Below, piece by piece: positions 54,668 through 63,542 of a DNA stretch of 64,000 nucleotides. Source of the stretch: Massilia varians (GTDB lineage Bacteria > Pseudomonadota > Gammaproteobacteria > Burkholderiales > Burkholderiaceae_D); assembly GCF_027923905.1 (NCBI RefSeq), contig NZ_AP026966.1, positions 3,473,001-3,537,000 on the forward strand, written 5' to 3'. The translations under genes and the position numbers were made by a program. Every line of letters starts with the position of its first letter. Positions within the stretch are counted from its first letter, which is position 1. Below the pieces are notes generated by a model, which did not search any database, was not told the origin of the DNA, and saw nothing but the letters and a program-made list of their open reading frames with translations.

Positions 54668-54696
54668 ATTCTAGCGGGATTTGGTCCGCTTTTCAA
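54668..54696 (-). promoter_or_regulatory. Sigma70-type promoter of rpsB-tsf
   Basis: On the minus strand TTGAAA (54696-54691) and TAGAAT (54673-54668) are separated by exactly 17 bases. Transcription would start near 54661, leaving a leader of about 123 bases. In other bacteria S2 represses its own mRNA through this leader. Confidence 0.75.
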
Positions 54697-54724
54697 GCGT
54701 AGACACAGGAGTAAATCGGTTTAC

Positions 54725-54832
54725 CGTAGCGTGGGCGGGTCTCCCGCCCACGCGTTCGACCATCGCCAGCACATTCGCGACGGATCTACGCGCAACTCTC
54801 GCCGCGTGGGCGGCATAGCCGCCTACCCTACG
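54725..54832. repeat. MITE/REP-like element between rpsB and map, 108 bp
   Basis: CGTAGCGTGGGCGG (54725-54738) is matched in inverse by CCGCCTACCCTACG (54819-54832) with two mismatches. Inside each end is a hairpin: CGTGGGCGGG-TCT-CCCGCCCACG (54730-54752) and GTGGGCGGC-AT-AGCCGCCTAC (54806-54826). Repeats of the type GTAGGGTGGGC..GCCCAC are dispersed in many proteobacterial genomes. It separates the divergent rpsB and map promoters. Confidence 0.75.
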
Positions 54833-54839
54833 AAACCCT

Positions 54840-54845
54840 TATAAT
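54840..54845 (+). promoter_or_regulatory. -10 element of the map promoter
   Basis: A perfect TATAAT eight bases past the MITE/REP-like element and 33 bases before the map start. The expected -35 position falls inside the repeat and has no good TTGACA match, so the element may shape this promoter. Confidence 0.55.
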
Positions 54846-54877
54846 GGCGTAATAACTTACATTCGCAGGAACAGAAA

Positions 54878-55714
54878 ATGGCCTCCATCCCCAAGACCTC
54901 GGAAGAAATCGAAGGCATGCGCGTCGCCTGCCGGCTCGGTTCGGAAGTGCTCGACTACATCACGCCCTTCGTCAAGCCCGGCGTCACCACCGGCGAACTG
55001 GACCGCCTGGCCAAGGACTACATGATCAACGTGCAGGGCACCGTCCCGGCCACCCTGAACTACGCGCCGCCGGGCTACCCGCCCTTCCCCGGCTCGATCT
55101 GCGCCTCGGTCAACGACGTCATCTGCCACGGCATCCCGGGCGATCGCGTGCTCAAGAGCGGCGACGCGCTGAACATCGACATCACCCCGATCACCAAGGA
55201 AGGTTTCCACGGCGACAACAGCCGCATGTTCCTGGTCGGCGAAGCCTCGATCCTGGCCAAGCGCCTGTCGGAAGTCACCTTCGAATGCATGTGGCTGGGC
55301 ATCGCCAAGGTCAAGCCGGGCAACCGCCTGGGCGACATCGGCTTCGCGATCCAGCAGCACGCCGAGAAGCACGGCTACAGCGTGGTGCGCGAGTTCTGCG
55401 GCCACGGCGTCGGCCGCGTGTTCCACGAAGAGCCGCAGGTGCTGCACTACGGCCGTCCCGGCACCGGCGAAGAACTGGTCCCCGGCATGATCTTCACCAT
55501 CGAGCCGATGATCAATGCCGGCCGCCGCGAGATCCGCGAGATGCCGGACGGCTGGACCATCAAGACCAGGGACCGCAGCCTGTCGGCCCAGTGGGAGCAC
55601 ACCGTCCTGGTCACCGAGACCGGCGTCGAAGTGCTGACCATGTCGGCCGGCAGCCCACCGCCGCCCGCGATCGTGCTGCCGCTGCTGAACCAGGGCACCG
55701 CCGTTCCGGCCTGA
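54878..55714 (+). CDS. map: Methionine aminopeptidase, type I
   Basis: This 278-residue protein has NDVICHGIPGD, the metal-binding DALNIDITPI and the following GDNSRMF, EFCGHGVGRVFHEEPQVLHYG and IFTIEPMIN, giving the five metal ligands (two Asp, His, two Glu). It removes the N-terminal methionine from nascent proteins. AGGAA lies nine bases before the ATG. It is divergent from rpsB and just upstream of glnD, a common proteobacterial order. Confidence 0.97.
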   Translation: MASIPKTSEEIEGMRVACRLGSEVLDYITPFVKPGVTTGELDRLAKDYMINVQGTVPATLNYAPPGYPPFPGSICASVNDVICHGIPGDRVLKSGDALNIDITPITKEGFHGDNSRMFLVGEASILAKRLSEVTFECMWLGIAKVKPGNRLGDIGFAIQQHAEKHGYSVVREFCGHGVGRVFHEEPQVLHYGRPGTGEELVPGMIFTIEPMINAGRREIREMPDGWTIKTRDRSLSAQWEHTVLVTETGVEVLTMSAGSPPPPAIVLPLLNQGTAVPA

Positions 55715-55728
55715 GCGAGGGACACCCT

Positions 55729-58323
55729 ATGGGCCAGCCCGCGCTCCTCGACAGCTCGCTCGGCGAGCTGCGCCAACGGCTGAAGGCCCGACTGAAATCC
55801 GAGCGCCAGGCCCTGATCGACGCCTTCCACCAGGACGGCAAGCCGGAAAAGCTGCTGCGCGGCCTGCGCAACTGCGTCGACGGCATCCTCACCGATGCCT
55901 GGCACGCGGCCGGCCTGCCCGCCAACACGGCGCTGGTGGGCGTGGGCGGCTACGGCCGCGGCGAACTCTTCCCCTATTCCGACGTCGACCTCCTGATCCT
56001 GCTCGGGCAGCCGGCCGACGCCCTCACCCAGGCCAGGCTGGAAAGCCTGGTGCAGCTGTTCTGGGACCTGGGCCTGGAAATCGGCCACAGCATCCGCACC
56101 GTGGACGAATGCCTGGTCGAGTCGCGCGCCGACATCACGGTGCAGACCAGCCTGCTGGAAGCGCGCCTGGTGGCCGGCGACGAAGCCCTGTTCGACGAGC
56201 TGCGCCGGCGCCACCGCGCCGCCCTCGATCCGCAGGCCTTTTTCCAGGCCAAGACCGCCGAGATGCGGCTGCGCCACGCCAAGTACGAATACACCGCCTT
56301 CGCCCTCGAGCCCAACGTCAAGGAAAGCCCGGGCGCGCTGCGCGACCTGCAGGTGATCATGTGGGTGGCCAAGGCCGCCGGCCTGGCCGAATCCTGGAGC
56401 CAGATGGCGCGCGCCAAGCTGATCACCCGCGCCGAGGCGCGCCAGCTGATGGAAAAGGAGTACGCCTTCAAGGACATCCGCGTGCGCCTGCACCTGCACA
56501 CCGGACGGCGCGAAGACCGCCTGGTGTTCGACGTCCAGACCGCGATCGCCAAGACCTTCGGCCTGGAGAATGCCAAGGGACGCCGCGCCAGCGAATTGCT
56601 GATGCAGCGCTATTACTGGGCGGCCAAGGTGGTGACCCAGATGAACACCATCATGCTGCAGAACATCGAGGCGCAGCTGTTCCCGCGCCCGGCGGCCCGG
56701 GTGCCGCTCGGCGGCGACTTCAAGGCGCATTTCGACGAGGTCAACGGCTTCATCGACATCGCGCAGGCCGATACCTTCGAGCGCCATCCCTGGACCGTAC
56801 TGGGCGTGTTCGTGGTCATGACCGAACGGCCCGACATCAAGGGCATGACGGCGCGCACCATCCGCGCCCTTTGGCATGCGCGCAACGTGATCGACGAGGC
56901 ATTCCGCGCCGATCCCGGCAACAAGGCCCTGTTCCTGCGCATCCTGAAGGCCCCGGTGGGGCTGCTGCACGCGCTGCGGCGCATGAACGACATGGGCGTA
57001 CTGGGACGCTACCTGCCGGCCTTCCGCAGCATCATCGGCCAGATGCAGCACGACCTGTTCCACGTCTACACGGTGGACCAGCACATCATGATGGTGGTGC
57101 GCAACCTGCGCCGCTTCACGATGCCCGAGCACGCCCACGAATACCCCTTCTGCAGCCAGCTGATCGCCAATTTCCGCGACCGCTGGCTGCTCTACGTGGC
57201 CGCCCTGTTCCACGACATCGCCAAGGGCCGCGGCGGCGACCATTCGGAGCTGGGCATGCAGGACGCGGCCGAATTCTGCCGCGGCCATGGCCTGTCCGAG
57301 GAAGACACCGGGCTGGTCGTGTTCCTGGTGCAGCAGCACCTGACCATGTCGACCGTGGCCCAGAAGCAGGACCTGTCCGACCCGGACGTGATCCAGTCCT
57401 TCGCCAACCTGGTGAAGGACGAGCGCCACCTGACCGCGCTCTACCTGCTCACGGTGGCCGACATCCGCGGCACCAGCCCGAAAGTCTGGAATGCCTGGAA
57501 GGCCAAGCTGCTCGAGGACCTGTACAAGGTGACCCTGCGCGTGCTGGGCGGCGAGCCGCACAGCGCCGACCGCGAACTGCGCGCGCGCCAGAAGGAAGCG
57601 CTGGCCACCCTGCGCCTGTTCGGCCTGTCCGCCAGCGCCCACGAGGCGCTCTGGAAGCAGCTCGACGTGGTCTACTTCCTGCGCCACGACGCCTCCGACA
57701 TCGCCTGGCAGACGCGCGCCCTGCACGACAAGGTCGACAGCGGCAAACCGGTGGTGAAGGCGCGCCTGGCGCCGATCGGCGAAGGCCTGCAGGTGGCGGT
57801 ATACGTGAAGGACCAGCCGGACCTGTTCGCGCGCATCTGCAGCTATTTCGAGCGCAAGAACTTCAGCATCCTCGACGCCAAGATCCACACCACCCGCCAC
57901 GGCTATGCGCTCGACTCCTTCCTCGTCACCGAGGAGAGTTTCGCCGGCAGCTACCGCGACATCATCAGCCTGATCGAGCACGAACTGTGCGCCCTGTTGC
58001 TGGCCCAGGAAGCCCTGCCGCCGCCGACGCGCGGCCGCCTGTCGCGCCTGTCGCGCACCTTCCCGGTCACGCCGACCGTGGACCTTCGCCCCGACGAGCG
58101 CGGACAGTTCCACGTGCTGTCGGTGGCCGCCAACGACCGTCCGGGCCTGCTGTATGCGATCGCCAATGTGCTGACCCGCTACCGTATCAACCTGCACACC
58201 GCCAAGATCATGACCCTGGGCGAGCGCGTCGAGGACGTCTTCCTGATCGACGGCGCGGCCCTGAACAACCCGCGCAGCCAGGTGCAGCTCGAGACCGACC
58301 TGCTCGACGCCCTGAAGATCTAG
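55729..58323 (+). CDS. glnD: Bifunctional uridylyltransferase/uridylyl-removing enzyme
   Basis: This 864-residue protein has a nucleotidyltransferase domain (GVGGYGRGELFPYSDVDLL near residues 65-85), an HD hydrolase domain with LFHDIAKGRGGDHS (His495-Asp496), and two C-terminal ACT domains (about 690-860) that sense glutamine. It attaches UMP to PII proteins when nitrogen is short and removes it when glutamine is plentiful. The start at 55729 lies 14 bases after the map stop, with AGGG upstream, implying co-transcription. Confidence 0.97.
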   Translation: MGQPALLDSSLGELRQRLKARLKSERQALIDAFHQDGKPEKLLRGLRNCVDGILTDAWHAAGLPANTALVGVGGYGRGELFPYSDVDLLILLGQPADALTQARLESLVQLFWDLGLEIGHSIRTVDECLVESRADITVQTSLLEARLVAGDEALFDELRRRHRAALDPQAFFQAKTAEMRLRHAKYEYTAFALEPNVKESPGALRDLQVIMWVAKAAGLAESWSQMARAKLITRAEARQLMEKEYAFKDIRVRLHLHTGRREDRLVFDVQTAIAKTFGLENAKGRRASELLMQRYYWAAKVVTQMNTIMLQNIEAQLFPRPAARVPLGGDFKAHFDEVNGFIDIAQADTFERHPWTVLGVFVVMTERPDIKGMTARTIRALWHARNVIDEAFRADPGNKALFLRILKAPVGLLHALRRMNDMGVLGRYLPAFRSIIGQMQHDLFHVYTVDQHIMMVVRNLRRFTMPEHAHEYPFCSQLIANFRDRWLLYVAALFHDIAKGRGGDHSELGMQDAAEFCRGHGLSEEDTGLVVFLVQQHLTMSTVAQKQDLSDPDVIQSFANLVKDERHLTALYLLTVADIRGTSPKVWNAWKAKLLEDLYKVTLRVLGGEPHSADRELRARQKEALATLRLFGLSASAHEALWKQLDVVYFLRHDASDIAWQTRALHDKVDSGKPVVKARLAPIGEGLQVAVYVKDQPDLFARICSYFERKNFSILDAKIHTTRHGYALDSFLVTEESFAGSYRDIISLIEHELCALLLAQEALPPPTRGRLSRLSRTFPVTPTVDLRPDERGQFHVLSVAANDRPGLLYAIANVLTRYRINLHTAKIMTLGERVEDVFLIDGAALNNPRSQVQLETDLLDALKI

Positions 58324-58359
58324 CATTCCAGATTCAACCCTCTTTTTCCCTGTATTCCG

Positions 58360-59106
58360 ATGACCGAACCTGTCCGCCTCTCCAAACGTATGTCCGAACT
58401 CGGCCTCTCCTCACGCCGCGAAGCCGATGAATGGATCGCCAAGGGCTGGGTGCGCGTGGATGGCAAGGTGGTGTCGGAGCTGGGCAGCAAGGTGCTGCCG
58501 CACCAGAAGATCACCGTCGAACGCCAGGCCGCGGCCGAGCAGTCCAAGCGCGTGACCATCCTGATCCACAAGCCGGTCGGCTACGTCAGCGGCCAGGCCG
58601 AAGACGGCTACAAGCCGGCCGTGACCCTGGTCAAGCCGGAGAACCGCTGGCCGGACGACCCTTCGCCCGAGCAGTTCCACCCGACCCAGCTGCGCAGCCT
58701 GGTCCCGGCCGGACGCCTGGACATCGACTCGGTGGGCTTGCTGGTGCTGACCCAGGACGGCCGCATCGCCAAGCAGCTCATTGGCGAAAACAGCTCGGTC
58801 GACAAGGAATACCTGGTGCGGGTGCAATACACCAAGCCGGGCACGCTGCCGGACGCCGACCTCAAGAAGCTCAACCATGGCCTGTGGATGGACGGCAAGC
58901 CGCTGCTGCCGGCCAAGGTGCGCTGGCAGAACGAGGACCAGCTCAGCTTCACCCTGAAGGAAGGCCGCAAGCGCCAGATCCGCCGCATGTGCGACATGGT
59001 CGGGCTGAAGGTGATCGGCCTGAAGCGGGTACGCATCGGCAAGGTGAAACTGGGCGACCTGCCGCCGGGGCAGTGGCGTTACCTGCGGCCGGACGAGCAG
59101 TTCTGA
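58360..59106 (+). CDS. 23S rRNA pseudouridine synthase, RluB/RluF family
   Basis: This 248-residue protein has an N-terminal S4 RNA-binding domain (about 5-60, RLSKRMSELGLSSRREADEWI), then the catalytic domain with VPAGRLDIDSVGLLVLTQDG, where the Asp of GRLDIDS is catalytic, and KEGRKRQIRRMCDMVGLKV. The family isomerises a uridine in 23S rRNA; RluF-like is my best guess for the subgroup. It follows glnD by 36 bases. The IS1595-family element is inserted 23 bases after its stop. Confidence 0.9.
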   Translation: MTEPVRLSKRMSELGLSSRREADEWIAKGWVRVDGKVVSELGSKVLPHQKITVERQAAAEQSKRVTILIHKPVGYVSGQAEDGYKPAVTLVKPENRWPDDPSPEQFHPTQLRSLVPAGRLDIDSVGLLVLTQDGRIAKQLIGENSSVDKEYLVRVQYTKPGTLPDADLKKLNHGLWMDGKPLLPAKVRWQNEDQLSFTLKEGRKRQIRRMCDMVGLKVIGLKRVRIGKVKLGDLPPGQWRYLRPDEQF

Positions 59107-59121
59107 GATCTGCCGGCCTGG

Positions 59122-59129
59122 AAGCTTAT
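59122..59129. repeat. Target-site duplication, left copy (AAGCTTAT)
   Basis: The 8-bp sequence AAGCTTAT occurs directly at both ends of the IS1595-family element; 8 bp is the usual length for this family. Confidence 0.92.
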
Positions 59130-60180
59130 GGCGCTGTTCTCATTATGTGTGGAAGATCCCGATCACCGCTCTCAGGAAGCGCTCCGGCGAAGCGATCCGT
59201 TCCCCGTCGAGCGCCCAGCGCCAGCCGAGGTAATTGGGCAGGTAGCGCGAGGCCACGCCGTGAAAACGCGCCAGCCAGCTGCGCAGGCGCTGGTGGTAGG
59301 CGTTGACGTGTTGAACGTGCACTGCACCCCGCACCCGCTCGCTTAGGCGCAAGTTGACGTAGGCGTGCGCGATGCGCGCCTGGCGGGCAAAGGTCCGGTA
59401 GGCGCGATGGCCGTCGGTCACGAGGAGCACATCCGGATCGAGCACAGGGAGCAGGTGCCGGTGCAATTGCTTGACTGTTACGGCAGCCCGACCCGTGACG
59501 AAGGAGCAGGTCTGGCCGGCACGGTCGCGCGCGACCAGGATGCAGTCGTGATCCTGGCTGATGCCACGGCTATGGGCGACACCGCCGCGCTTGCGTGCCG
59601 GCCGGTCGAGCTTGCGCGATCCCTTTTGCGATTCCAATAGAAACATCTCATCGGCCTCGGCGATGCCGGCCAGGCGTTCCGGCTGGTCGTGTTTTGCGCC
59701 GTCGAGAAAACGGTGGCGCCAGCGAAAACTAGTCGTATGGTGCACGCCAAGCAGCTTGGCCGCGACCCGCACGCTGCGCGAATCCAGCATGTGTTTGAGG
59801 AAGTCGAGCCATTTGCCGCGGTGGCGCAGGCGTGCCAGCGGTGTGCCGCTCAGGGCGCTAAAGGTGCGTCCGCAGGCGCGGCAACGGTAGCGCTGCAGGC
59901 CGCGGTTGAGGCCGTGGCGATAGTGACGGGAGCTCCCGCAGTCGGGACAGCACAAGGGTGCCGGCCGCGCGCCGTCGATCGCCGCGCAAACGCTGTCGAG
60001 CCCGATTGCCGGCTGTAACGCCGTGGCAAGCTGCGCTCGCTGCTGCCGGGTAAGCGAGGGCAAGCTGCGCAGCAATCGGGTGAAACTTGTCGGCCGCATC
60101 GATCCTCCTGGCGATTCAGTCCAGGTTGGACATCCACTCTGCTCGACAGTTCAATTTCTACACCTGGCGCGAACAGCGCC
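59130..60180 (-). mobile_element. IS1595-family insertion sequence, 1051 bp
   Basis: Both ends start GGCGCTGTTC and continue as imperfect inverted repeats of about 25 bp (sharing GTGT.GAA at their inner end). An 8-bp duplication flanks the element. It contains one transposase on the minus strand with its stop just inside the left repeat. It lies between the convergent pseudouridine synthase gene and a small hypothetical gene. Confidence 0.93.
59143..60099 (-). CDS. IS1595-family transposase (ISXO2-like)
   Basis: This 318-residue protein has an N-terminal zinc ribbon (CCPDCGSSRHYRHGLNRGLQRYRCRACGRTF), an HTH region (SVRVAAKLLGVHHTTSFRWRHRF) and a DDE core with EADEMFLLES, LLVTDGHRAY and VNAYHQRLRSWL. 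This is the ISXO2-like layout. The frame is intact and the element may still be active. Confidence 0.93.
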   Translation of the reverse strand: MRPTSFTRLLRSLPSLTRQQRAQLATALQPAIGLDSVCAAIDGARPAPLCCPDCGSSRHYRHGLNRGLQRYRCRACGRTFSALSGTPLARLRHRGKWLDFLKHMLDSRSVRVAAKLLGVHHTTSFRWRHRFLDGAKHDQPERLAGIAEADEMFLLESQKGSRKLDRPARKRGGVAHSRGISQDHDCILVARDRAGQTCSFVTGRAAVTVKQLHRHLLPVLDPDVLLVTDGHRAYRTFARQARIAHAYVNLRLSERVRGAVHVQHVNAYHQRLRSWLARFHGVASRYLPNYLGWRWALDGERIASPERFLRAVIGIFHT

Positions 60181-60188
60181 AAGCTTAT
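60181..60188. repeat. Target-site duplication, right copy (AAGCTTAT)
   Basis: Identical to 59122-59129. On the minus strand it contains the TAA stop codon (60187-60185) of the small gene that follows. Confidence 0.92.
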
Positions 60189-60433
60189 TGGCCGACGCAA
60201 ATGATCCTGGTGTCGTATTCCTGGGCATTGCCCTTCTTTTGCTTCGCCCAACGGATCACCTCGTCGGCTTCGGCGACCGTCATCACGGTCGCTTTTTCCT
60301 TGTTCCGGATAAAGGACACTCCTTCGAACTTGCCTTCCTTGCTGCGCATGACCCTGGCAAATACGGGTGGCTTCTTGCCCTCGTCGGTGCGCTTGTTTTG
60401 CTGGACGAGGTAACGCTGGTCGATGTTTTCCAT
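60185..60433 (-). CDS. Small conserved hypothetical protein, 82 residues
   Basis: The protein begins MENIDQRYLVQQNKRTDEGKK and has a compact, charged sequence without membrane segments or cysteine motifs (one Cys, near the end). A helix-rich second half (VMTVAEADEVIRWAKQKKG) follows strands containing VFARVMRSKEGKFEGVSFI. I do not recognise a family. The IS1595-family element inserted exactly at its stop codon; because the stop lies in the duplicated site, the protein is unchanged but its original 3' region is now 1 kb away. Confidence 0.65.
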   Translation of the reverse strand: MENIDQRYLVQQNKRTDEGKKPPVFARVMRSKEGKFEGVSFIRNKEKATVMTVAEADEVIRWAKQKKGNAQEYDTRIICVGQ

Positions 60434-60629
60434 GCTGGTGTTCCATGTGGGGCAGTCGGGGGCGCATTGTACCGGGTATGACGCCTCGGAAGTACCCGGC
60501 GTCTCATCCCGGGGCTCCTGATGGCGCCATGGTCGAACCAGGATACGCTAGCCTATCCGCGCTCTGCCCCTGAGGATGGATCTTCGTTCACGCAGCATGC
60601 CTGGCTGCCGGCGCCCGGCTGCCCGCGCG

Positions 60630-62015
60630 TCACGGAGCCAGCCAGGGGCTTGCCGCGGCGAGCATCGCCTCGATGCCGCGGTCCAGCGTCGGCGTGATCA
60701 CGGGCGCAAACTGCGGCGAGTGGTTGGAGGGGATTTCGTTGGCCCGTCACTCGCTCTGGAGCCGGTCATACAGCTTGGGGGCAGTTCCACCCACTGCCCA
60801 ATAGACAGCCGGCACATTCCAGGCCCGCGCGAACCAGCTGAAGTCCTCGCTCGCGGAGGCAGGAACGATCTGGGTCACCTGGTCGTCGCCCAGGCGCGCC
60901 TTCAGCGCCGCCACCACCTTCGGGGTCGCCTGCTCGTCGTTGTAGGTCGCAGGAAAACGCGTCCCCTCCTTGATGGCAGGCGGCTTCGGCGCATTCGAGG
61001 CGGTCGCTTCGGCGTCGAGGATCCGCCTGATCGAACCGAGCACGGTCTTGCGCACGCCCTCGTCGAAGGTGCGGATGTTCAGCCGCAGCGTCGCCTCGCT
61101 CGGAATGATGTTGCCGCTGCTGCCGGCCTGCACCGCGCCGACGCTGACGACCGCGCCCTGCGTGATGCCGATCTCGCGCGAGACGATGGTCTGCAGGCGC
61201 ATGACGGAGGCGGCGGCCATCACCACCGGGTCGATCGTCTTTTCCGGAGGCGAACCGTGCCCGCCGCGTCCGAACAGGGTGACATCCAGGCTGTCGGACA
61301 TCGACAGCATCAGGCCCACGCGCGTACCGATCTGGCCGGCACGCAGGGGCAACACGTGCTGTCCCATCACCACGTCCGGCTTCGGGAAGCGCTTGAGCAT
61401 GCCGTCGTCGATCATCGCCCGGGCGCCCGAGCCGATTTCCTCGGCCGGCTGGAACACCGCCAGCACGGTGCCTTTCCAGTTCTTGCGATTCTCGGCAAGC
61501 ATGCGCGTCACGCCCATCAGCCAGGTCACATGCATGTCGTGCCCGCACGAATGGGCGACGAAGGTCGACGCCCCGTTTGGCTCCCTCATCTGCTTCTTGC
61601 TGGCATAGGGAAGTCCGGTATCTTCCTTCATGTCGAGCGCGTCCATGTCGGCGCGCAGCAGCACGGTCGCGCCCTGGCCGTTGCGCAGGACACCGACCAC
61701 GCCGGTGCCGCCGACCTTCTCGGTGACCTCGAAGCCCTGCTTGCGCAGCCAGTCGGCCGCGATCTTCGCGGTCCGGAGTTCCTGGTTCGCCAGCTCGGGG
61801 TTGGCATGCAGGTCCTTGTAGACGCCTTCGAGCTCGCGCAGGAGCGCCTCGGAAGGACGCGGGAACGGGCTCCGGTTCGCTGGCCCGGCATCCTGCTGCG
61901 CGCGGGCCGCTTGCGGCGGCGCCAGCCCGCAGACGAGCAGCGCCGCGACGAGGAGAAGGAACGACAGGAATGCAGACCGTGCGCGCGGCGTCGGGAACAG
62001 CGGGGTATGCGTCAT
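60630..62015 (-). pseudogene. Exported M20 amidohydrolase (hippurate-hydrolase-like), interrupted by in-frame TGA
   Basis: The frame starts at 62015 (GGAGG upstream), encodes a signal peptide (FLSFLLLVAALLVCGLAPPQAARA) and an M20D peptidase with ADMDAL, HSCGHDMHV, FQPAEEIGSGA, a GRGGHGS dimerisation segment and QHVLP. It stops at TGA (60747-60749) after 422 residues. The same frame continues for 38 more sense codons, including the conserved IPSNHSPQFAPV, and ends at TGA 60630-60632. That tail carries the His that binds metal in the family. The broken product would lack a metal ligand, so it is probably inactive. Sequencing error is possible but a simple point mutation explains it. No neighbouring operon. 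Confidence 0.8.
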
Positions 62016-62242
62016 ATTGCCTCCACGGGGTTCAGCAGGATACAAACGCGCTCTGCCGCTCCATGGCGTTACGAGGGTTGGCGGCACACACGATATGACC
62101 GGGGTCGAAGCGCTTGGTTCCTCCCCGGCCACAGCCGAAGGCCGGTCCATCCGCCTACGGCGGCACCCCGAGCCCAGGCATGCGCCGCCCATCCGTGCGC
62201 TGCGCGACAATGGATGCCCGACACGCGACGAGGTAAACAGGC

Positions 62243-62785
62243 ATGGAACCGGTCTACACCATCGGTCACTCGAACCGCCCGATCGAAGAATTCCTGGCCC
62301 TGCTGCGCGAGCACGGCATCGAACGCGTGCTCGACATCAGGACCGTGCCCAAGTCGCGCCACAATCCGCAGTTCGGGCAGGATCAGTTGCCGGCCGCGCT
62401 CGCCCAGGCCGGCATCGGCTACGAATACATCCGCGAACTGGGCGGCCTGCGCAAGGCGCGCAAGGACACGCCGAACGGGGCCTGGCGCAATGCATCGTTT
62501 CGCGGCTACGCCGACCACATGCAGACCGAGGAATTCAACACCCACGTCGACCTTGTCGCCCGCATGGCGCAATCGACCCGCTGCGCGCTGATGTGCGCGG
62601 AAGCTGTGCCGTGGCGCTGCCACCGCTCGATGGTGGCCGACGCGCTGGCGGTGCGCGGGATACCGGCCGAGCACATCATCGGCAAGGGCAAGACCAGGCC
62701 GCATACGCTCACGCCATTCGCGCAGGTCGAGGGCAAGCACATCACCTACCCGCCCGCGCCCGCGGACGCGCCGGACCCGCAATAG
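62243..62785 (+). CDS. DUF488-family protein
   Basis: This 180-residue protein has the DUF488 hallmarks: an opening YTIGHSNRPIEEFLALL, DIRTVPKSRHNPQF, ELGGLRK, and a CAEAVPWRCHR motif with two cysteines plus His/Arg. Function is unknown; members occur widely and some are proposed to act in nucleic-acid or stress processes. AGG lies a few bases before the ATG. It converges with the ABC transporter gene, only 2 bases apart, so there is no room for separate terminators. Confidence 0.88.
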   Translation: MEPVYTIGHSNRPIEEFLALLREHGIERVLDIRTVPKSRHNPQFGQDQLPAALAQAGIGYEYIRELGGLRKARKDTPNGAWRNASFRGYADHMQTEEFNTHVDLVARMAQSTRCALMCAEAVPWRCHRSMVADALAVRGIPAEHIIGKGKTRPHTLTPFAQVEGKHITYPPAPADAPDPQ

Positions 62786-62787
62786 TG

Positions 62788-63528
62788 TCAATCGCGCCGG
62801 CGGTCCGCCAGGAACTGCCGGGCGCGCGGGTGCTGCGGGTTGGTGAAGAACTCCTCGGGCGTGGCCCGCTCGAGGATCCGCCCTTCGCTCATGAAGATCA
62901 CGCGGTCCGCGACCTCGCGCGCAAAGCCCATTTCGTGGGTTACGCAGAGCATGGTCATGCCCTGCCCCGCCAGCGAGCGCATCACCCCCAGCACCTCGCC
63001 CACCATTTCCGGGTCGAGCGCGCTGGTCGGTTCGTCGAACAGCATGATCGGCGGGCGCATCGCCAGGGCGCGCGCGATCGCCACGCGCTGCTGCTGGCCG
63101 CCCGAGAGCGCGTTCGGATAGGCATCGACCTTGTGCGCCAGGCCGACCTGCTCCAGGAGCTCCATGGCGTACTCGCGCGCCTCCTTTGGCGAGGCGCGTT
63201 TCAGGTTCACCGGCGCCAGGGTGCAGTTTTCCAGCACCGTCAGGTGCGGGAACAGATTAAAGTGCTGGAACACGAAGCCGATCCCGGCGCGCAGCAGGTT
63301 GACATCCAGGCCCCTGGCGTGGATGTCGCGGCCATCGATGGCGATGCTGCCGCCATCGATTTCTTCGAGGCGGTTGAGGGTGCGGATCAGGGTCGACTTG
63401 CCGGAACCGGACGGGCCGCACACGACCACGACCTCGTTCTTTTCCACGGTTTCGCTGATGTCGACCAGCGCATGATAACGGGTCGCGCCGTGGCCGTACC
63501 ACTTGTTGACTTTATCGAGAACGATCAT
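62788..63528 (-). CDS. Polar amino-acid ABC transporter ATP-binding protein
   Basis: This 246-residue ATPase has Walker [11 protein letters not shown]-loop [12 protein letters not shown], signature [15 protein letters not shown], Walker [15 protein letters not shown] and H-loop [13 protein letters not shown]. It matches the GlnQ/GltL group that powers uptake of glutamate, aspartate, glutamine or similar amino acids. It follows the permease gene by 14 bases. A substrate-binding protein and a second permease are expected beyond the right edge. Confidence 0.94.
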   Translation of the reverse strand: MIVLDKVNKWYGHGATRYHALVDISETVEKNEVVVVCGPSGSGKSTLIRTLNRLEEIDGGSIAIDGRDIHARGLDVNLLRAGIGFVFQHFNLFPHLTVLENCTLAPVNLKRASPKEAREYAMELLEQVGLAHKVDAYPNALSGGQQQRVAIARALAMRPPIMLFDEPTSALDPEMVGEVLGVMRSLAGQGMTMLCVTHEMGFAREVADRVIFMSEGRILERATPEEFFTNPQHPRARQFLADRRRD

Positions 63529-63542
63529 CGTTCACACCCTTT

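Noticed and set aside
55447..58326. 959-codon open frame opposite glnD
   Set aside because: It is the antisense shadow of glnD; the sense strand carries all conserved domains.
60747..60749. TGA as selenocysteine in the M20 amidohydrolase
   Set aside because: No family member is known to me with Sec there, the position is not catalytic, and no SECIS-like hairpin is evident just after it; a nonsense mutation is simpler.
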